64,000 nt of DNA, taken from Gallionellales bacterium 39-52-133. GTDB taxonomy: Bacteria > Pseudomonadota > Gammaproteobacteria > Burkholderiales > Gallionellaceae. The notes beneath the pieces are model-generated. The model searched no databases, was not told where the DNA came from, and was given only the letters and a program-made list of their open reading frames with translations. How positions within the stretch are numbered: position 1 is the first letter of the stretch; the number at the start of each line of letters is the position of its first letter. This document shows, one piece after another, positions 1 through 11,274 of this stretch. The position numbers and the translations under genes are program-made. Where the stretch lies: assembly GCA_002278935.1 (NCBI GenBank), contig NCJL01000006.1, forward strand, positions 1-64,000, given 5' to 3'.

Positions 1-80
1 TTAAAATTGATTCCGTTTTCGCTCACTATATTATTGCCATTGTACGTGGCGCACAGCTATCTGAGCTCAACGTTAAATAG
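1..80 (+). CDS. 3' end of an unidentified gene (partial)
   Basis: An open frame enters from the left edge in phase 3 and runs 25 codons to a TAG at 78-80, ending ...AHYIIAIVRGAQLSELNVK. The helical tail loosely resembles the C-terminal helix of TetR-type regulators, but that is a guess from very few residues. It lies on the same strand as the integrase gene and ends 123 bp before it, so it is not oriented as the first cassette of a classical integron, where intI and the cassettes diverge. Confidence 0.45.
   Translation, partial: KIDSVFAHYIIAIVRGAQLSELNVK
65..78. other. possible integrase core site (GTTRRRY pair)
   Basis: GCTCAAC (65-71) and GTTAAAT (72-78) fit RYYYAAC and GTTRRRY, the inversely oriented half-site consensus used by IntI at attC and attI. 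They are directly abutting instead of being separated as in a full simple site, and the right half overlaps the stop codon of the upstream frame. The location just 5' of intI is where attI is expected. Degenerate 7-mers occur by chance, so this is only a candidate. Confidence 0.2.
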
Positions 81-97
81 ACACCCTAAAAAATGCC

Positions 98-124
98 TTG
101 AAATGCACCTTCGAGGTGTATAAT
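98..124 (+). promoter_or_regulatory. sigma70-like promoter of intI with palindromic spacer
   Basis: TTGAAA (98-103) and TATAAT (119-124) are near-perfect -35 and -10 boxes separated by only 15 bp. The spacer contains the dyad CACCT-TCG-AGGTG (106-118). A short spacer with a dyad centred in it could be an operator. No LexA-type CTGT-N8-ACAG box is seen, unlike many intI promoters. Confidence 0.45.
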
Positions 125-203
125 CTGGAAACAATTTTATAACACATTGTTTTTATTGGATGCATAAAATTTAGCACCCCCTAAATTTCCTGACAAATAC
201 ATC

Positions 204-1169
204 ATGCCAAAATCCCCCAAATTGCTTGATCAGGTTCGCAACAAGATTCGTGTTAAACACTACAGCATACGTACCGAACAGTCATATACCGACTGGATTA
301 AACGCTATATTTTATTTCATGGCAAGCGCCATCCAAATGAAATGGGAGCTGAAGATATTGAAGCTTTTCTCACACACCTGGCTGTTGAAGGTAATGTTGC
401 CTCCGCCACACAGAACCAGGCAAAGAGCGCCTTACTATTCCTTTACCGTGAAGTTTTAGAAATAGAGTTGCCGTGGCTTGACAAGGTTACACAGGCCAAA
501 GTGCCTAAACGTCTGCCAGTGGTATTAACGATAAAGGAGGTTCAATCCCTGCTGTCTCACTTGAACGGCACGCATGCTTTGGTTTCAAACTTGCTCTACG
601 GCGGAGGATTACGTTTGATGGAAGCCGTACGTATGCGCGTTAAAGATGTAGATTTTGCCAGACGTGAAATTTTGGTACGCGAAGGCAAAGGTTTTAAAGA
701 CCGTGTAACCATGTTACCGGAAGCAACCCTTGTTACGCTTAAAGCGCATTTGGCCAATGTAAAAATATTGCATGATGAAGATTTAGCCCAAGGTTTGGGG
801 GAAGTGTATCTGCCCTTTGCCCTGGATAAAAAATATCCCAATGCCGCGCGTGAATGGGGATGGCAATATATTTTCCCTTCAAAAAATTTATCCGTAGACC
901 CGCGCAGCGGCAAGACGCGCCGCCATCATATTGATGAAAAAACAGTGCAGCGCGCAGTCAAACAGGCCGCCCGCGATGCAGAGCTTGTTAAACCCGCAAC
1001 ACCCCATACGTTTCGCCATTCTTTTGCTACACACTTAATACAGGCTGGCTATGACATTCGCACGGTACAGGAATTACTCGGCCACAGTGATGTGTCAACC
1101 ACGATGATTTACACACATGTCTTAAACAAAGGCGGCAAAGGCGTTAAAAGCCCGCTGGATACTTTTTAA
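204..1169 (+). CDS. intI: integron integrase (IntI-type tyrosine recombinase)
   Basis: This 321-residue tyrosine recombinase cuts and rejoins DNA at att sites. The N-terminal core-binding domain (about 1-95) is followed by the catalytic domain with Arg137, Lys162, His268 and Arg271 ([10 protein letters not shown]), His294 and the nucleophile Tyr303, so it looks intact. Residues about 206-226 ([15 protein letters not shown] and the next few residues) are the extra segment that separates IntI from XerC/D and phage integrases. Its base composition is visibly more AT-rich than the helicase gene downstream, which suggests lateral origin. The stop codon overlaps the next start (TAATG). No attC array follows it, and any cassettes would lie left of the window. 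The family call is strong; activity is inferred. Confidence 0.9.
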   Translation: MPKSPKLLDQVRNKIRVKHYSIRTEQSYTDWIKRYILFHGKRHPNEMGAEDIEAFLTHLAVEGNVASATQNQAKSALLFLYREVLEIELPWLDKVTQAKVPKRLPVVLTIKEVQSLLSHLNGTHALVSNLLYGGGLRLMEAVRMRVKDVDFARREILVREGKGFKDRVTMLPEATLVTLKAHLANVKILHDEDLAQGLGEVYLPFALDKKYPNAAREWGWQYIFPSKNLSVDPRSGKTRRHHIDEKTVQRAVKQAARDAELVKPATPHTFRHSFATHLIQAGYDIRTVQELLGHSDVSTTMIYTHVLNKGGKGVKSPLDTF

Positions 1170-3115
1170 TGTTCACACAAAACATCTCTGCGCTATTCGC
1201 GCCCAATGGCGCGCTGGCAACACACATCCCCAACTTCCGCTCCCGCCCGCAGCAGGTGGAGATGGCCGAGGCGATAGCGGAGGCGATTGAGGGCAACAGC
1301 CTGTTAATCGCCGAAGCCGGCACCGGCACCGGCAAGACCTTTGCCTACTTGGTGCCTGCGTTGTTGGGCGGCGGCAAGGTGGTGCTTTCCACCGGCACCA
1401 AAAACCTGCAAGACCAGTTATTCCAGCGCGACTTGCCCACGGTGCGCGATGCGCTTAAAGCGCCGGTTTCGATTGCGCTGCTCAAGGGCCGCGCCAACTA
1501 TGTGTGCCACTATCATCTGGAGCGCGCGCAGTCTGATGGCCGTTTGCCAACGCGCGAAGATGTGCGCCACCTGGCGCGCATTGTGCAGTATGCAAAGATC
1601 ACGCAAACCGGCGACAAGAGCGGGCTGGCCGATGTGCCGGAAACCGCACTCATCTGGTCACATGTCACCTCCACGCGCGACAACTGTCTGGGCCAGGAGT
1701 GCCCGATGCACAAGGAATGCTTTGTGCTGAAAGCACGCAAGGAAGCGATGGAGGCGGATGTGGTGGTGGTGAACCATCACCTGTTTTTTGCCGATGTGAT
1801 GTTGCGCGACGAAGGCGTGGCCGAGCTGTTGCCCGCCTGCAACACGGTGATTTTCGACGAGGCGCACCAGTTGCCTGAAACCGCGAGTCTGTTTTTTGGC
1901 GAAAATATATCCACCTCGCAGTTGCTTGAGCTGGCACGCGACACCACCATCGAGGCGCTCTCGGGCGCGAAGGACTTCACTCCCCTGCCAGAGGCCTGCA
2001 GCGCACTGGAAAAAGCCGCGCGCGATTTTCGTCTGATCTTCAAGAAAAATGAAGGCCGCATGAATGCGGAAGAAGCGGGCAAGCTGCCGGGCTTTGCAAA
2101 CGCGCTCGGCCATATGGCAACACAGCTGGGCAAGCTGAACGAGCTGCTGGAAAAACAGGCCGAGCGCAGCGAGGGGCTGGAAAACTGCTGGAACCGCGGT
2201 GTGGAGCTGGCGCACAAAATCAAACACTGGCAGGATGAAACCCAGACAGAGGTGGTGCGCTGGGTGGAAATTTTCAATCACTCGGTGCAGCTCAACACCA
2301 CGCCGCTGTCGATTGCGGATATTTTTGCCAAACAGATCGGCGGCACACCGCGCGCATGGATTTTTACCTCGGCCACGCTGGCCGTGAAACGAGATTTTTC
2401 GCATTATCAGGGCGAAATGGGCCTGGTCACCGCGCGCACCGCCTGCTGGGACAGCCCGTTTAACTACCCCGAGCAGGCGCTGCTTTACGCGCCGGAAAAC
2501 ATGCCCGATCCCAACAGCCCGGCCTATACCGAGGCGGTCGTGGCGGCCGCTCTGCCGCTGCTTGAAGCCAGCAAAGGCCGTGCGTTCTTACTGTTTACCA
2601 GCTTGCGCGCGATGCAGCGCGCACACGAAATTTTGCAGGCCGAATTTGACCGCAAGAATTTGAAGTACCCGCTGATGTTGCAGGGCGAAAGCTCGCGCAA
2701 TGACCTGCTGGCGCGCTTTCGCGACCACGGCAACGCGGTGCTGCTGGGCAGTCAATCTTTTTGGGAAGGCGTCGACGTGCGCGGCGAAGCGCTGTCGCTG
2801 GTGGTGATCGACAAGCTGCCGTTTGCGCCGCCGGACGACCCGGTGCTGGCGGCGCGCATCGCGCAAATCACCAAACAGGGGCGCAATGCGTTTATGGAAT
2901 ACCAGTTGCCGCGCGCGGTGATCAATCTCAAACAGGGAGCGGGCCGTTTGATCCGCGACGAAAGCGACCGCGGCGTGCTGATGATCTGCGACCCGCGCCT
3001 GCTGAGCAAGCCCTATGGCAAGCGTATCTGGCAAAGTCTGCCGCCCTTCAAGCGCACGCGTGTGCTGGCTGAAGCGGTGGCGTTTTTTGAAACGGCAGCG
3101 ACAGAATTGGCGTGA
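1169..3115 (+). CDS. yoaA: DinG/YoaA-family iron-sulfur DNA helicase
   Basis: This is a superfamily 2, XPD-like 5'-3' DNA helicase of 648 residues, close to the usual YoaA length. The Walker A segment is AEAGTGTGKT (49-58). The four 4Fe-4S cysteines are Cys113, Cys173, Cys178 and Cys184 (NCLGQECPMHKEC), and the DEAH box is at 230-233. The C-terminal helicase motifs include GSQSFWEGVDV and QGAGRLIRDESDRG. Members act in DNA repair and replication-fork maintenance. The ATG shares its A with the integrase stop, so expression is probably coupled to intI although the functions appear unrelated. It could also be annotated dinG. Confidence 0.88.
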   Translation: MFTQNISALFAPNGALATHIPNFRSRPQQVEMAEAIAEAIEGNSLLIAEAGTGTGKTFAYLVPALLGGGKVVLSTGTKNLQDQLFQRDLPTVRDALKAPVSIALLKGRANYVCHYHLERAQSDGRLPTREDVRHLARIVQYAKITQTGDKSGLADVPETALIWSHVTSTRDNCLGQECPMHKECFVLKARKEAMEADVVVVNHHLFFADVMLRDEGVAELLPACNTVIFDEAHQLPETASLFFGENISTSQLLELARDTTIEALSGAKDFTPLPEACSALEKAARDFRLIFKKNEGRMNAEEAGKLPGFANALGHMATQLGKLNELLEKQAERSEGLENCWNRGVELAHKIKHWQDETQTEVVRWVEIFNHSVQLNTTPLSIADIFAKQIGGTPRAWIFTSATLAVKRDFSHYQGEMGLVTARTACWDSPFNYPEQALLYAPENMPDPNSPAYTEAVVAAALPLLEASKGRAFLLFTSLRAMQRAHEILQAEFDRKNLKYPLMLQGESSRNDLLARFRDHGNAVLLGSQSFWEGVDVRGEALSLVVIDKLPFAPPDDPVLAARIAQITKQGRNAFMEYQLPRAVINLKQGAGRLIRDESDRGVLMICDPRLLSKPYGKRIWQSLPPFKRTRVLAEAVAFFETAATELA

Positions 3116-3195
3116 ATTATTTCAGCATGCCTCCCTTAGGTACAATTGCTTTAAACACTGATTCATAAGCCAAGCCAACAAGGTCACACATCCAT

Positions 3196-3223
3196 TTGAT
3201 TTATTTAGCAATCGTCCTATAAT
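3196..3223 (+). promoter_or_regulatory. sigma70-like promoter of the ankyrin gene
   Basis: TTGATT (3196-3201), a 16-bp spacer and a consensus TATAAT (3218-3223) lie 38 bp before the chosen ATG at 3261. Transcription would start near 3230. Confidence 0.6.
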
Positions 3224-3260
3224 TGCAGCCTGATTGATAGTCTTGATTACCTGCATTGTT

Positions 3261-4160
3261 ATGGACAATAAAATTCAAGCATTATTCAATGTAAACAGCG
3301 TGCACTATCCGCGCGAGCTTGCGCGGCAATATCCTGCCATCCTCAAAAAAATTGTCGATCTGTGGAACTCAGAAACGGTTGACGCGTATTTCAGCGAGCT
3401 GATACTTGATACCCGCGGCGACCAGCGGCAGGGCTTCCCGGCTGAGGTGGCCGAGGAGATATTGCGCCTCAGCGTCATCAATACCAAATATCGCGAAAGC
3501 CAGAAACCGCATTCATGGATAAGAGTGCCGGAAAAAGACAAGCTGGAACTGGTTAATCTGGGCTACAAATATACTCCGCAGGATTATCTGGCAGCAGCCA
3601 AAGCTGGCAATGTACATGCGATCAACATCTTCCTGCGCACACGCGCGCCCACCGAAACACACGATGAGCTGGGCTGGACCGTTCTGACGCATGCCGCCGC
3701 CTGCGGGCATGAGAATATTGCTTCAGCGCTGATACGCAGCCATGCGGGGATAGAAAGCAAGGACAGAAATGGCTATGGCCCGCTGCACTGGGCCGCTTTT
3801 CACGGCCATCACAGTGTGGTGAAGCTATTGCTGGAACATCATGCGGATGTCAATGCGAGCAGCAAACTGGGCTGGACCCCGCTAATGCAGGCCGCCACAC
3901 AGGGCCACACGCTGGCAGCAAGTTTGCTGATTGATGCGGGCGCGGATGTAAACCGGATCAGCAATGATCACTGGACAGCCCTGCACAAGGCATCGGCCAA
4001 TGGCCACACCGATGTCGTCATGTTGTTGCTTGAGCACGGTGCAGACTGGTCAAAGCCGCGCCATAACGGCAGCACGGCGCTGTCACTTTCGGCCACCGGC
4101 AAACATCAGGCAATCGTGGAAATTCTTTCGTCGCTGCCGCAGACGCCACTTGTACAGTAA
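3261..4160 (+). CDS. ankyrin-repeat protein with a conserved N-terminal domain
   Basis: This 299-residue protein has no signal peptide. Residues 1 to about 75 form a domain also found as a free-standing protein in the next gene (shared pattern YPxxLxxQxPxIL, RQGFP, EIxRLS). Residues about 130-295 hold roughly five ankyrin repeats (G-PLHWAAFHGHHSVVKLLLEHHADVN and similar), normally a protein-protein interaction surface. The frame is open from a TTG at 3234, but ATG 3261 fits the promoter spacing and aligns with the paralogue's start. The partner is unknown. The N-terminal domain was not matched to any family I know. Confidence 0.75.
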   Translation: MDNKIQALFNVNSVHYPRELARQYPAILKKIVDLWNSETVDAYFSELILDTRGDQRQGFPAEVAEEILRLSVINTKYRESQKPHSWIRVPEKDKLELVNLGYKYTPQDYLAAAKAGNVHAINIFLRTRAPTETHDELGWTVLTHAAACGHENIASALIRSHAGIESKDRNGYGPLHWAAFHGHHSVVKLLLEHHADVNASSKLGWTPLMQAATQGHTLAASLLIDAGADVNRISNDHWTALHKASANGHTDVVMLLLEHGADWSKPRHNGSTALSLSATGKHQAIVEILSSLPQTPLVQ

Positions 4161-4269
4161 GCTGGAGAGCATCCTTCAATGCGTTTTTTTGCGCGCGGAA
4201 TAACAGGCAAGATACTTCTTGATTCGTTGATTTACGGGCAACTTAATTCCTTAAAAAAGTGAAATTGCG

Positions 4270-4557
4270 ATGAATGAAAAAATCCTGATGCTGCTCAACA
4301 ACAAGGAAGAATACTACCCCCATAAGCTCGAACAGCAGTTTCCACAGATTCTCAACAAAATCATGATGATGTGGGATTCCCCGGAGTTCGATTCCTATCT
4401 CAACAAGTTCATGCTGGACAAGCGCGAACATGCCAGACAGGGTTTCCCGCCCGATATCGCCTCCGAAATCATGCGCCTCAGCATGCTGCATAGCGAACAA
4501 TTTGGCGCGGCCTCCACAGGTTCATGGGTAGAGCCATCGCATATCAAGCTTGACTAG
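4270..4557 (+). CDS. small paralogue of the ankyrin protein's N-terminal domain
   Basis: This 95-residue protein aligns without gaps to the first ~75 residues of the upstream protein. Shared features include an MxxKI start, a YYPHKLEQQFPQILNKI segment (YP.ELARQYPAILKKI upstream), RQGFPPDIASEIMRLS and a similar spacing of acidic residues. It then ends in a short unrelated tail with no ankyrin repeats. The two genes are 109 bp apart on the same strand, so this looks like a tandem duplication in which one copy gained or lost the repeats. Its function is unknown; a regulator or competitor of the longer protein is conceivable. Confidence 0.65.
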   Translation: MNEKILMLLNNKEEYYPHKLEQQFPQILNKIMMMWDSPEFDSYLNKFMLDKREHARQGFPPDIASEIMRLSMLHSEQFGAASTGSWVEPSHIKLD

Positions 4558-4610
4558 TCTTCGCTCTGCAATACTTCCCGTCCAAACGTAACAGTTGGCT
4601 CAGTCAACGT

Positions 4611-4616
4611 TATAAT
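4611..4616 (+). promoter_or_regulatory. possible -10 box upstream of acnA
   Basis: A consensus TATAAT lies 89 bp before acnA and directly follows the dyad GTTG-GCTCAGT-CAAC (4594-4608). No convincing -35 hexamer is present at 16-18 bp, so a regulator-dependent promoter is possible. Confidence 0.3.
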
Positions 4617-4630
4617 CACGTCTTTGAATC

Positions 4631-4662
4631 AAGGAATCTCTGATTAAAATCAGAGATTCCTT
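4631..4662. repeat. perfect 14-bp inverted repeat (GATTAA hairpin)
   Basis: AAGGAATCTCTGAT (4631-4644) is mirrored exactly at 4649-4662 around a 4-base TAAA loop. There is no T-tract after it, so it is not a standard terminator. The arm resembles the ends of the 72-bp element at 42142-42213 (GGAGTCCCTGATTAAG), so it is probably a minimal member of the same family. It lies in the acnA leader and could form a hairpin in that mRNA. Confidence 0.7.
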
Positions 4663-4704
4663 AACCTCATCCATACTAAAAATATTATCTTCGGAGCCCA
4701 CGCC

Positions 4705-7542
<2,838 letters not shown>

Positions 7543-7603
7543 GCGGTATTTATTTACCCTTAATTCAAGTATGGTTAATTTTTGCCGATAAATATAATCA
7601 ATA

Positions 7604-7660
7604 AAAAATTCCTGATGGAATGAATACCTGCCGCAGGGCATCATTCCATCAGGAATTTTT
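7604..7660. terminator. bidirectional hairpin terminator after acnA
   Basis: A perfect 20-bp inverted repeat (7604-7623 with 7641-7660) begins with A5 and ends with T5, around a 17-base loop that itself contains CCTG-CCG-CAGG. It ends acnA transcription. The stem is unusually long for a simple intrinsic terminator. Confidence 0.8.
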
Positions 7661-7705
7661 ATAAAGAGCTTAAATTAATGAGCCTGCTTCAATTTTGGAG
7701 GAATA

Positions 7706-9319
7706 ATGAAGATCAACACGCCTGTTACGCAACAGGAAATATTTTTGCAGCCCGGCAAGCCCATTGTCAGCAAGACCGATCTCAAGGGCGCCCTTACCTA
7801 CGTCAACCAGAGCTTTGTCGATATCAGCGGCTTTAGCCGCGATGAACTGCTGGGCAAAAACCATAACCTGGTGCGTCACCCCGATATGCCGCCGGAAGCG
7901 TTTGCGTGGCTGTGGCATACCGTAAAGCAGGGTATGCCCTGGCGCGGCATGGTTAAAAACCGCTGCAAAAATGGCGACTTTTACTGGGTGGAAGCCTATG
8001 TCACGCCCATCAGGGAAAATGGCCGCGTGACAGGCTATATGTCGGTACGCAATGTGCCTGCACGCGATGAAGTCAACACCAGCGAGGCGCTTTACAAGGC
8101 TATCCGCGAAGGTCGGGCAACGTTGCCCAAGCGCGGTTTCAAGCTGGACGATCTGTCTTTGTATACCCGACTCGATATTATCTTTGCCAGCATGTTTGTG
8201 ATGCTAGGCGGCAGCTCTGCCTACTACTTCCTGCAGGCGACCACCACGCTGGATCACCTTGTGGCGGCAGTTGCGGGGTGTGGCACCCTGCTTACTGTAG
8301 CAGCCAGCCTGTGGCTGCGCGGCAAGGTCAAACGCTTTATCCGCAAGACCAGCAGCGCACTTGAAAAAATTTCCGAGGGTAATTTCGCCTTCACCGTGGG
8401 CGCCGACAACCGCGATGAGTTTGCCTATGTCCTCAACGAAATCGAATCCATGCGTATCAATCTGCGCGCAATCGTGGCGGATGTCATGCTAGCGGCCAAA
8501 TCAGTTGATAACGGCTCGCAGCAGCTTGTGTCAGAAATGCAGTACTTGCTGCAGCGCTCCATAGAACAAAGCGACCGGGTGACTGGCACCAGTGCTGCAA
8601 CCGAAGAAATGCACCAGTCCATTGCACAGGCCAGCGAACTCACCAAAAAGGCCTCGGAAATGGCAGACGCCACTTCTGCCACGGTGCAAATCGGCAGCCA
8701 GCATATGGATAACAGCATTGCCTCTGTTGAAAAGATCGTGCAGGTCGTCAATAACTCCCGTTCCACCCTGCTAAATCTCAATGAGTCCACGCAGAGAATC
8801 GGCCAGATCAGCCTGACGATCAAGGATGTGGCCGACCAGACCAATCTGCTCGCGCTCAATGCCGCTATCGAAGCCGCGCGCGCGGGCGAGCAGGGACGCG
8901 GCTTTGCTGTCGTGGCCGATGAAGTGCGCAAGCTGGCCGAACGCACCGCGCGCAGCACGCTGGACATCAGCGAAACGGTGCAGAATATCAAGCAGATCAC
9001 CACCACCGCGGTGAGCACGCTGGAAGATGCGGTGACCGAAGTGGGACGCGGAACGCAACATATTCAGGAAAGCAGCAACAATCTGGCTGATATTTTCAAG
9101 GCCAGCAGCAAGAGCAAGGAAATGTCGAATGAAATTTCAGTGATGCTGCAAGAGCAGGCGGTAGCCACGGAAGACATTGCACAGCATATGAATGAAATCT
9201 ACACCCTCGCTTCCAGCAATGCCGAGGGCGTGCGCAAAACAAAAAATGTAACCGAGGAACTTGCCCACACCGCTTCGGAGCTTGATTTGCTGGTCAAACA
9301 CTTCGAAAAATCGTTGTAG
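7706..9319 (+). CDS. PAS-domain methyl-accepting chemotaxis protein (Aer-like)
   Basis: This 537-residue chemoreceptor is of the energy-taxis (Aer) type. A PAS domain at about 20-125 ([41 protein letters not shown]) would sense redox state through FAD in this family. It is followed by two adjacent hydrophobic segments at about 158-205 with no periplasmic domain and a HAMP-like stretch. The signalling hairpin ([20 protein letters not shown]) is at about residues 377-396. The start follows a clear GGAGG. A second chemoreceptor follows 205 bp downstream. The ligand is not provable from the sequence. Confidence 0.9.
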   Translation: MKINTPVTQQEIFLQPGKPIVSKTDLKGALTYVNQSFVDISGFSRDELLGKNHNLVRHPDMPPEAFAWLWHTVKQGMPWRGMVKNRCKNGDFYWVEAYVTPIRENGRVTGYMSVRNVPARDEVNTSEALYKAIREGRATLPKRGFKLDDLSLYTRLDIIFASMFVMLGGSSAYYFLQATTTLDHLVAAVAGCGTLLTVAASLWLRGKVKRFIRKTSSALEKISEGNFAFTVGADNRDEFAYVLNEIESMRINLRAIVADVMLAAKSVDNGSQQLVSEMQYLLQRSIEQSDRVTGTSAATEEMHQSIAQASELTKKASEMADATSATVQIGSQHMDNSIASVEKIVQVVNNSRSTLLNLNESTQRIGQISLTIKDVADQTNLLALNAAIEAARAGEQGRGFAVVADEVRKLAERTARSTLDISETVQNIKQITTTAVSTLEDAVTEVGRGTQHIQESSNNLADIFKASSKSKEMSNEISVMLQEQAVATEDIAQHMNEIYTLASSNAEGVRKTKNVTEELAHTASELDLLVKHFEKSL

Positions 9320-9365
9320 GCACGTTTATTCGCACGCCAGCACTAAGTCGAAAAGTGCAAGAACT

Positions 9366-9425
9366 GGAGCGCCGACGTCCCCGTCGGCATAATAGTTAAA
9401 GGGCCGACGGGGACGTCGGCGCTCC
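9366..9425. repeat. GC-rich perfect 23-bp palindrome
   Basis: GGAGCGCCGACGTCCCCGTC-GGC (9366-9388) is exactly inverted at 9403-9425 around a 14-base AT-rich loop. It lies between two chemoreceptor genes. There is no T-tract, so it looks like a dispersed palindromic repeat, though it could stabilise the upstream mRNA end. Confidence 0.75.
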
Positions 9426-9524
9426 CATAAGCCGCATTTCTCCTGCGCCACTAAAGTTTGAAATATTACTGCCGATATATGTAACAAGTATTGAAGTTTA
9501 AACATTCGCGGAACTGGAGAAATC

Positions 9525-10634
9525 ATGTTATTCGGCTTGGGCAAAAATGAAGAAAAATTATTGCGTGACGCATTGGCAGCAGCCCAACAGGAAAATACCC
9601 GGCTAAGCAGCGAGCTGCAAAGCTCCCGCGAGCGGGTTGAATTACTGGAATCAGACATAAACACCGCTCAGGAAAAGCTGATTGTCAGCCAGCGTATCGA
9701 GCAGAACCTGATTGCTTTTGGAGATTCCTTTTCCGCAGTCCAGGCCTCGCAAGTCAAGGTCTCCGTGGCCATGCGCGAAGAAAAAGTACATGCCATCGAG
9801 GCGGCTACTATTTCGGGCTCCAACCGCTCGGCAGTACTGGAGATTGCCAGCAACCTTTCTGAATTATCCCGCGATACCGAGCAAACCTCGCAAAACGTTG
9901 TAAACCTGAAGCAGCGCGCGGGAGAGATCAGCGGGATAGTTAAATTAATCAAGGAAGTTGCAGACCAGACCAATCTGCTTGCACTTAATGCGGCCATCGA
10001 GGCTGCGCGTGCGGGGGATCAGGGGCGCGGCTTTGCCGTGGTTGCAGATGAAGTGCGCAAGCTGTCTGAACGCACCGCCAATGCCACCAATGAAATTTCC
10101 AGCCTCGTCGCCGTCATCCAGCAGGAGACCGAAGATACCAGCGGGCAAATGGCGGTGTGGGCAAAAAAATCGGAGTTGTTCAGCCTGGAAGTTGGCAAGG
10201 TAATGGCCAGCATGGCGCAGATGCTGGATTTATCCAACAGGATGGAAGGCGCGATTTCCGCATCTGCATTGCGCAGTTTTGTGGAAGTGGCAAAAATCGA
10301 CCATATTCTGTACAAATTTGAAATCTACAAGGTCATGATGGGCTTGTCAGACCGGACACCGGAAAGTTTCGTGGTGCATACCGAGTGCCGTCTCGGCAAA
10401 TGGTATTTCAGCGGCGAAGGCAGGGAATTTTTCTCGCAGCTGGACGGCTACCGCGAGATGGATGCGCCGCACAAGGCGGTACATGAGCATGGGCGTAATG
10501 CAATGCTGGCGATGAAAAGCGGCGATACAGAAAAGGCGCTGAAGTTGCTGACTCAAACCGAGGAAGCCAGTATGGAAGTGCTCTATTCGCTCGACCGGCT
10601 CGCCGAGGCGGGTGAGAAAAACAACCAGCGCTAA
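9525..10634 (+). CDS. soluble chemoreceptor with C-terminal CZB zinc-binding domain
   Basis: This 369-residue protein has no membrane segment. An N-terminal coiled coil (about 1-50) leads to the MCP signalling domain ([25 protein letters not shown] at about 145-170, split hairpin intact). A CZB domain occupies about 255-345, with the expected metal ligands in [19 protein letters not shown] and [10 protein letters not shown]. In other bacteria, CZB chemoreceptors sense zinc-bound thiol oxidation (hypochlorous acid) or zinc. The gene follows a membrane PAS receptor in the same direction. The GGAG before the ATG is well placed. Confidence 0.88.
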   Translation: MLFGLGKNEEKLLRDALAAAQQENTRLSSELQSSRERVELLESDINTAQEKLIVSQRIEQNLIAFGDSFSAVQASQVKVSVAMREEKVHAIEAATISGSNRSAVLEIASNLSELSRDTEQTSQNVVNLKQRAGEISGIVKLIKEVADQTNLLALNAAIEAARAGDQGRGFAVVADEVRKLSERTANATNEISSLVAVIQQETEDTSGQMAVWAKKSELFSLEVGKVMASMAQMLDLSNRMEGAISASALRSFVEVAKIDHILYKFEIYKVMMGLSDRTPESFVVHTECRLGKWYFSGEGREFFSQLDGYREMDAPHKAVHEHGRNAMLAMKSGDTEKALKLLTQTEEASMEVLYSLDRLAEAGEKNNQR

Positions 10635-10675
10635 AGAGGTTATTCCATTTCCATTCAGGAATCTAAATAATTATT

Positions 10676-10700
10676 GTAGGGTGCCTCCCACGCACCATGC
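10676..10700. repeat. half copy of the GTAGGGTGCG hairpin repeat
   Basis: GTAGGGTGCCTCCCACGCAC and the following bases match the left arm of the repeats at 19213 and 52876, but the right arm is missing. It lies between the convergent CZB receptor and def genes. Confidence 0.55.
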
Positions 10701-10737
10701 CTCAGGCTGAACACTTGCACACGATGCTCGCGGTGCA

Positions 10738-11274
10738 TCAGTCGTCTGCAATATCCTGACCCGGAAACAGCACATCGGTATAACCCAGCTTGCGCAGGTC
10801 GCGCATGCGCATCGGATACAGTATGCCGTCCAGATGATCGCATTCGTGCTGCACCACACGCGCATGAAAATCACTGACGGTGCGGTCGATCACATTGCCG
10901 TATTCGTCGAATCCCTGATAGCGGATATTTATATAGCGCGGCACGATGCCGCGCAAACCGGGCACGCTCAGGCAGCCCTCCCAGTCTTCTTCCATTTTTT
11001 TCTTCAACGGCGTGATCCGCGGGTTGATCAGCACGGTCTGCGGCACGGCTTCCGCCTCGGGATAGCGCGGATTGCCCGCCACTTCAAAAATCACCACGCG
11101 CAGGTTGACACCAATCTGCGGCGCGGCAAGGCCGACACCATTCATCGCGTGCATGGTGTCGCGCATATCCTTCAGCAGCTGGTGCAGCTCTGCTGTATTA
11201 AATTCTTTGACTTCCTCCGCAATGCGCAACAGCCGCGCATCGCCCATACGCAATACCTCTTTACTCGCCATCAC
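10738..11274 (-). CDS. def: peptide deformylase
   Basis: This metalloenzyme removes the formyl group from the N-terminal Met of nascent proteins. All three signatures are present: [10 protein letters not shown] (47-56), EGCLSVPG with metal ligand Cys101, and HECDHLDG with His143, catalytic Glu144 and His147. At 178 residues it is of ordinary size. The start (ATGATG) overlaps the end of the phosphorylase gene by 14 bp, so it is the last gene of an hpt-phosphorylase-def operon. It is not next to fmt, its usual partner, so this may be a second deformylase. Confidence 0.95.
   Translation of the reverse strand: MMASKEVLRMGDARLLRIAEEVKEFNTAELHQLLKDMRDTMHAMNGVGLAAPQIGVNLRVVIFEVAGNPRYPEAEAVPQTVLINPRITPLKKKMEEDWEGCLSVPGLRGIVPRYINIRYQGFDEYGNVIDRTVSDFHARVVQHECDHLDGILYPMRMRDLRKLGYTDVLFPGQDIADD

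Noticed and set aside
1658..2404. Open frame of 248 codons opposite yoaA
   Set aside because: Antisense to conserved helicase motifs; no ribosome site or domain.
1170..3300. attC sites downstream of intI
   Set aside because: The next 2 kb is coding helicase sequence with no long imperfect palindrome bounded by RYYYAAC and GTTRRRY.
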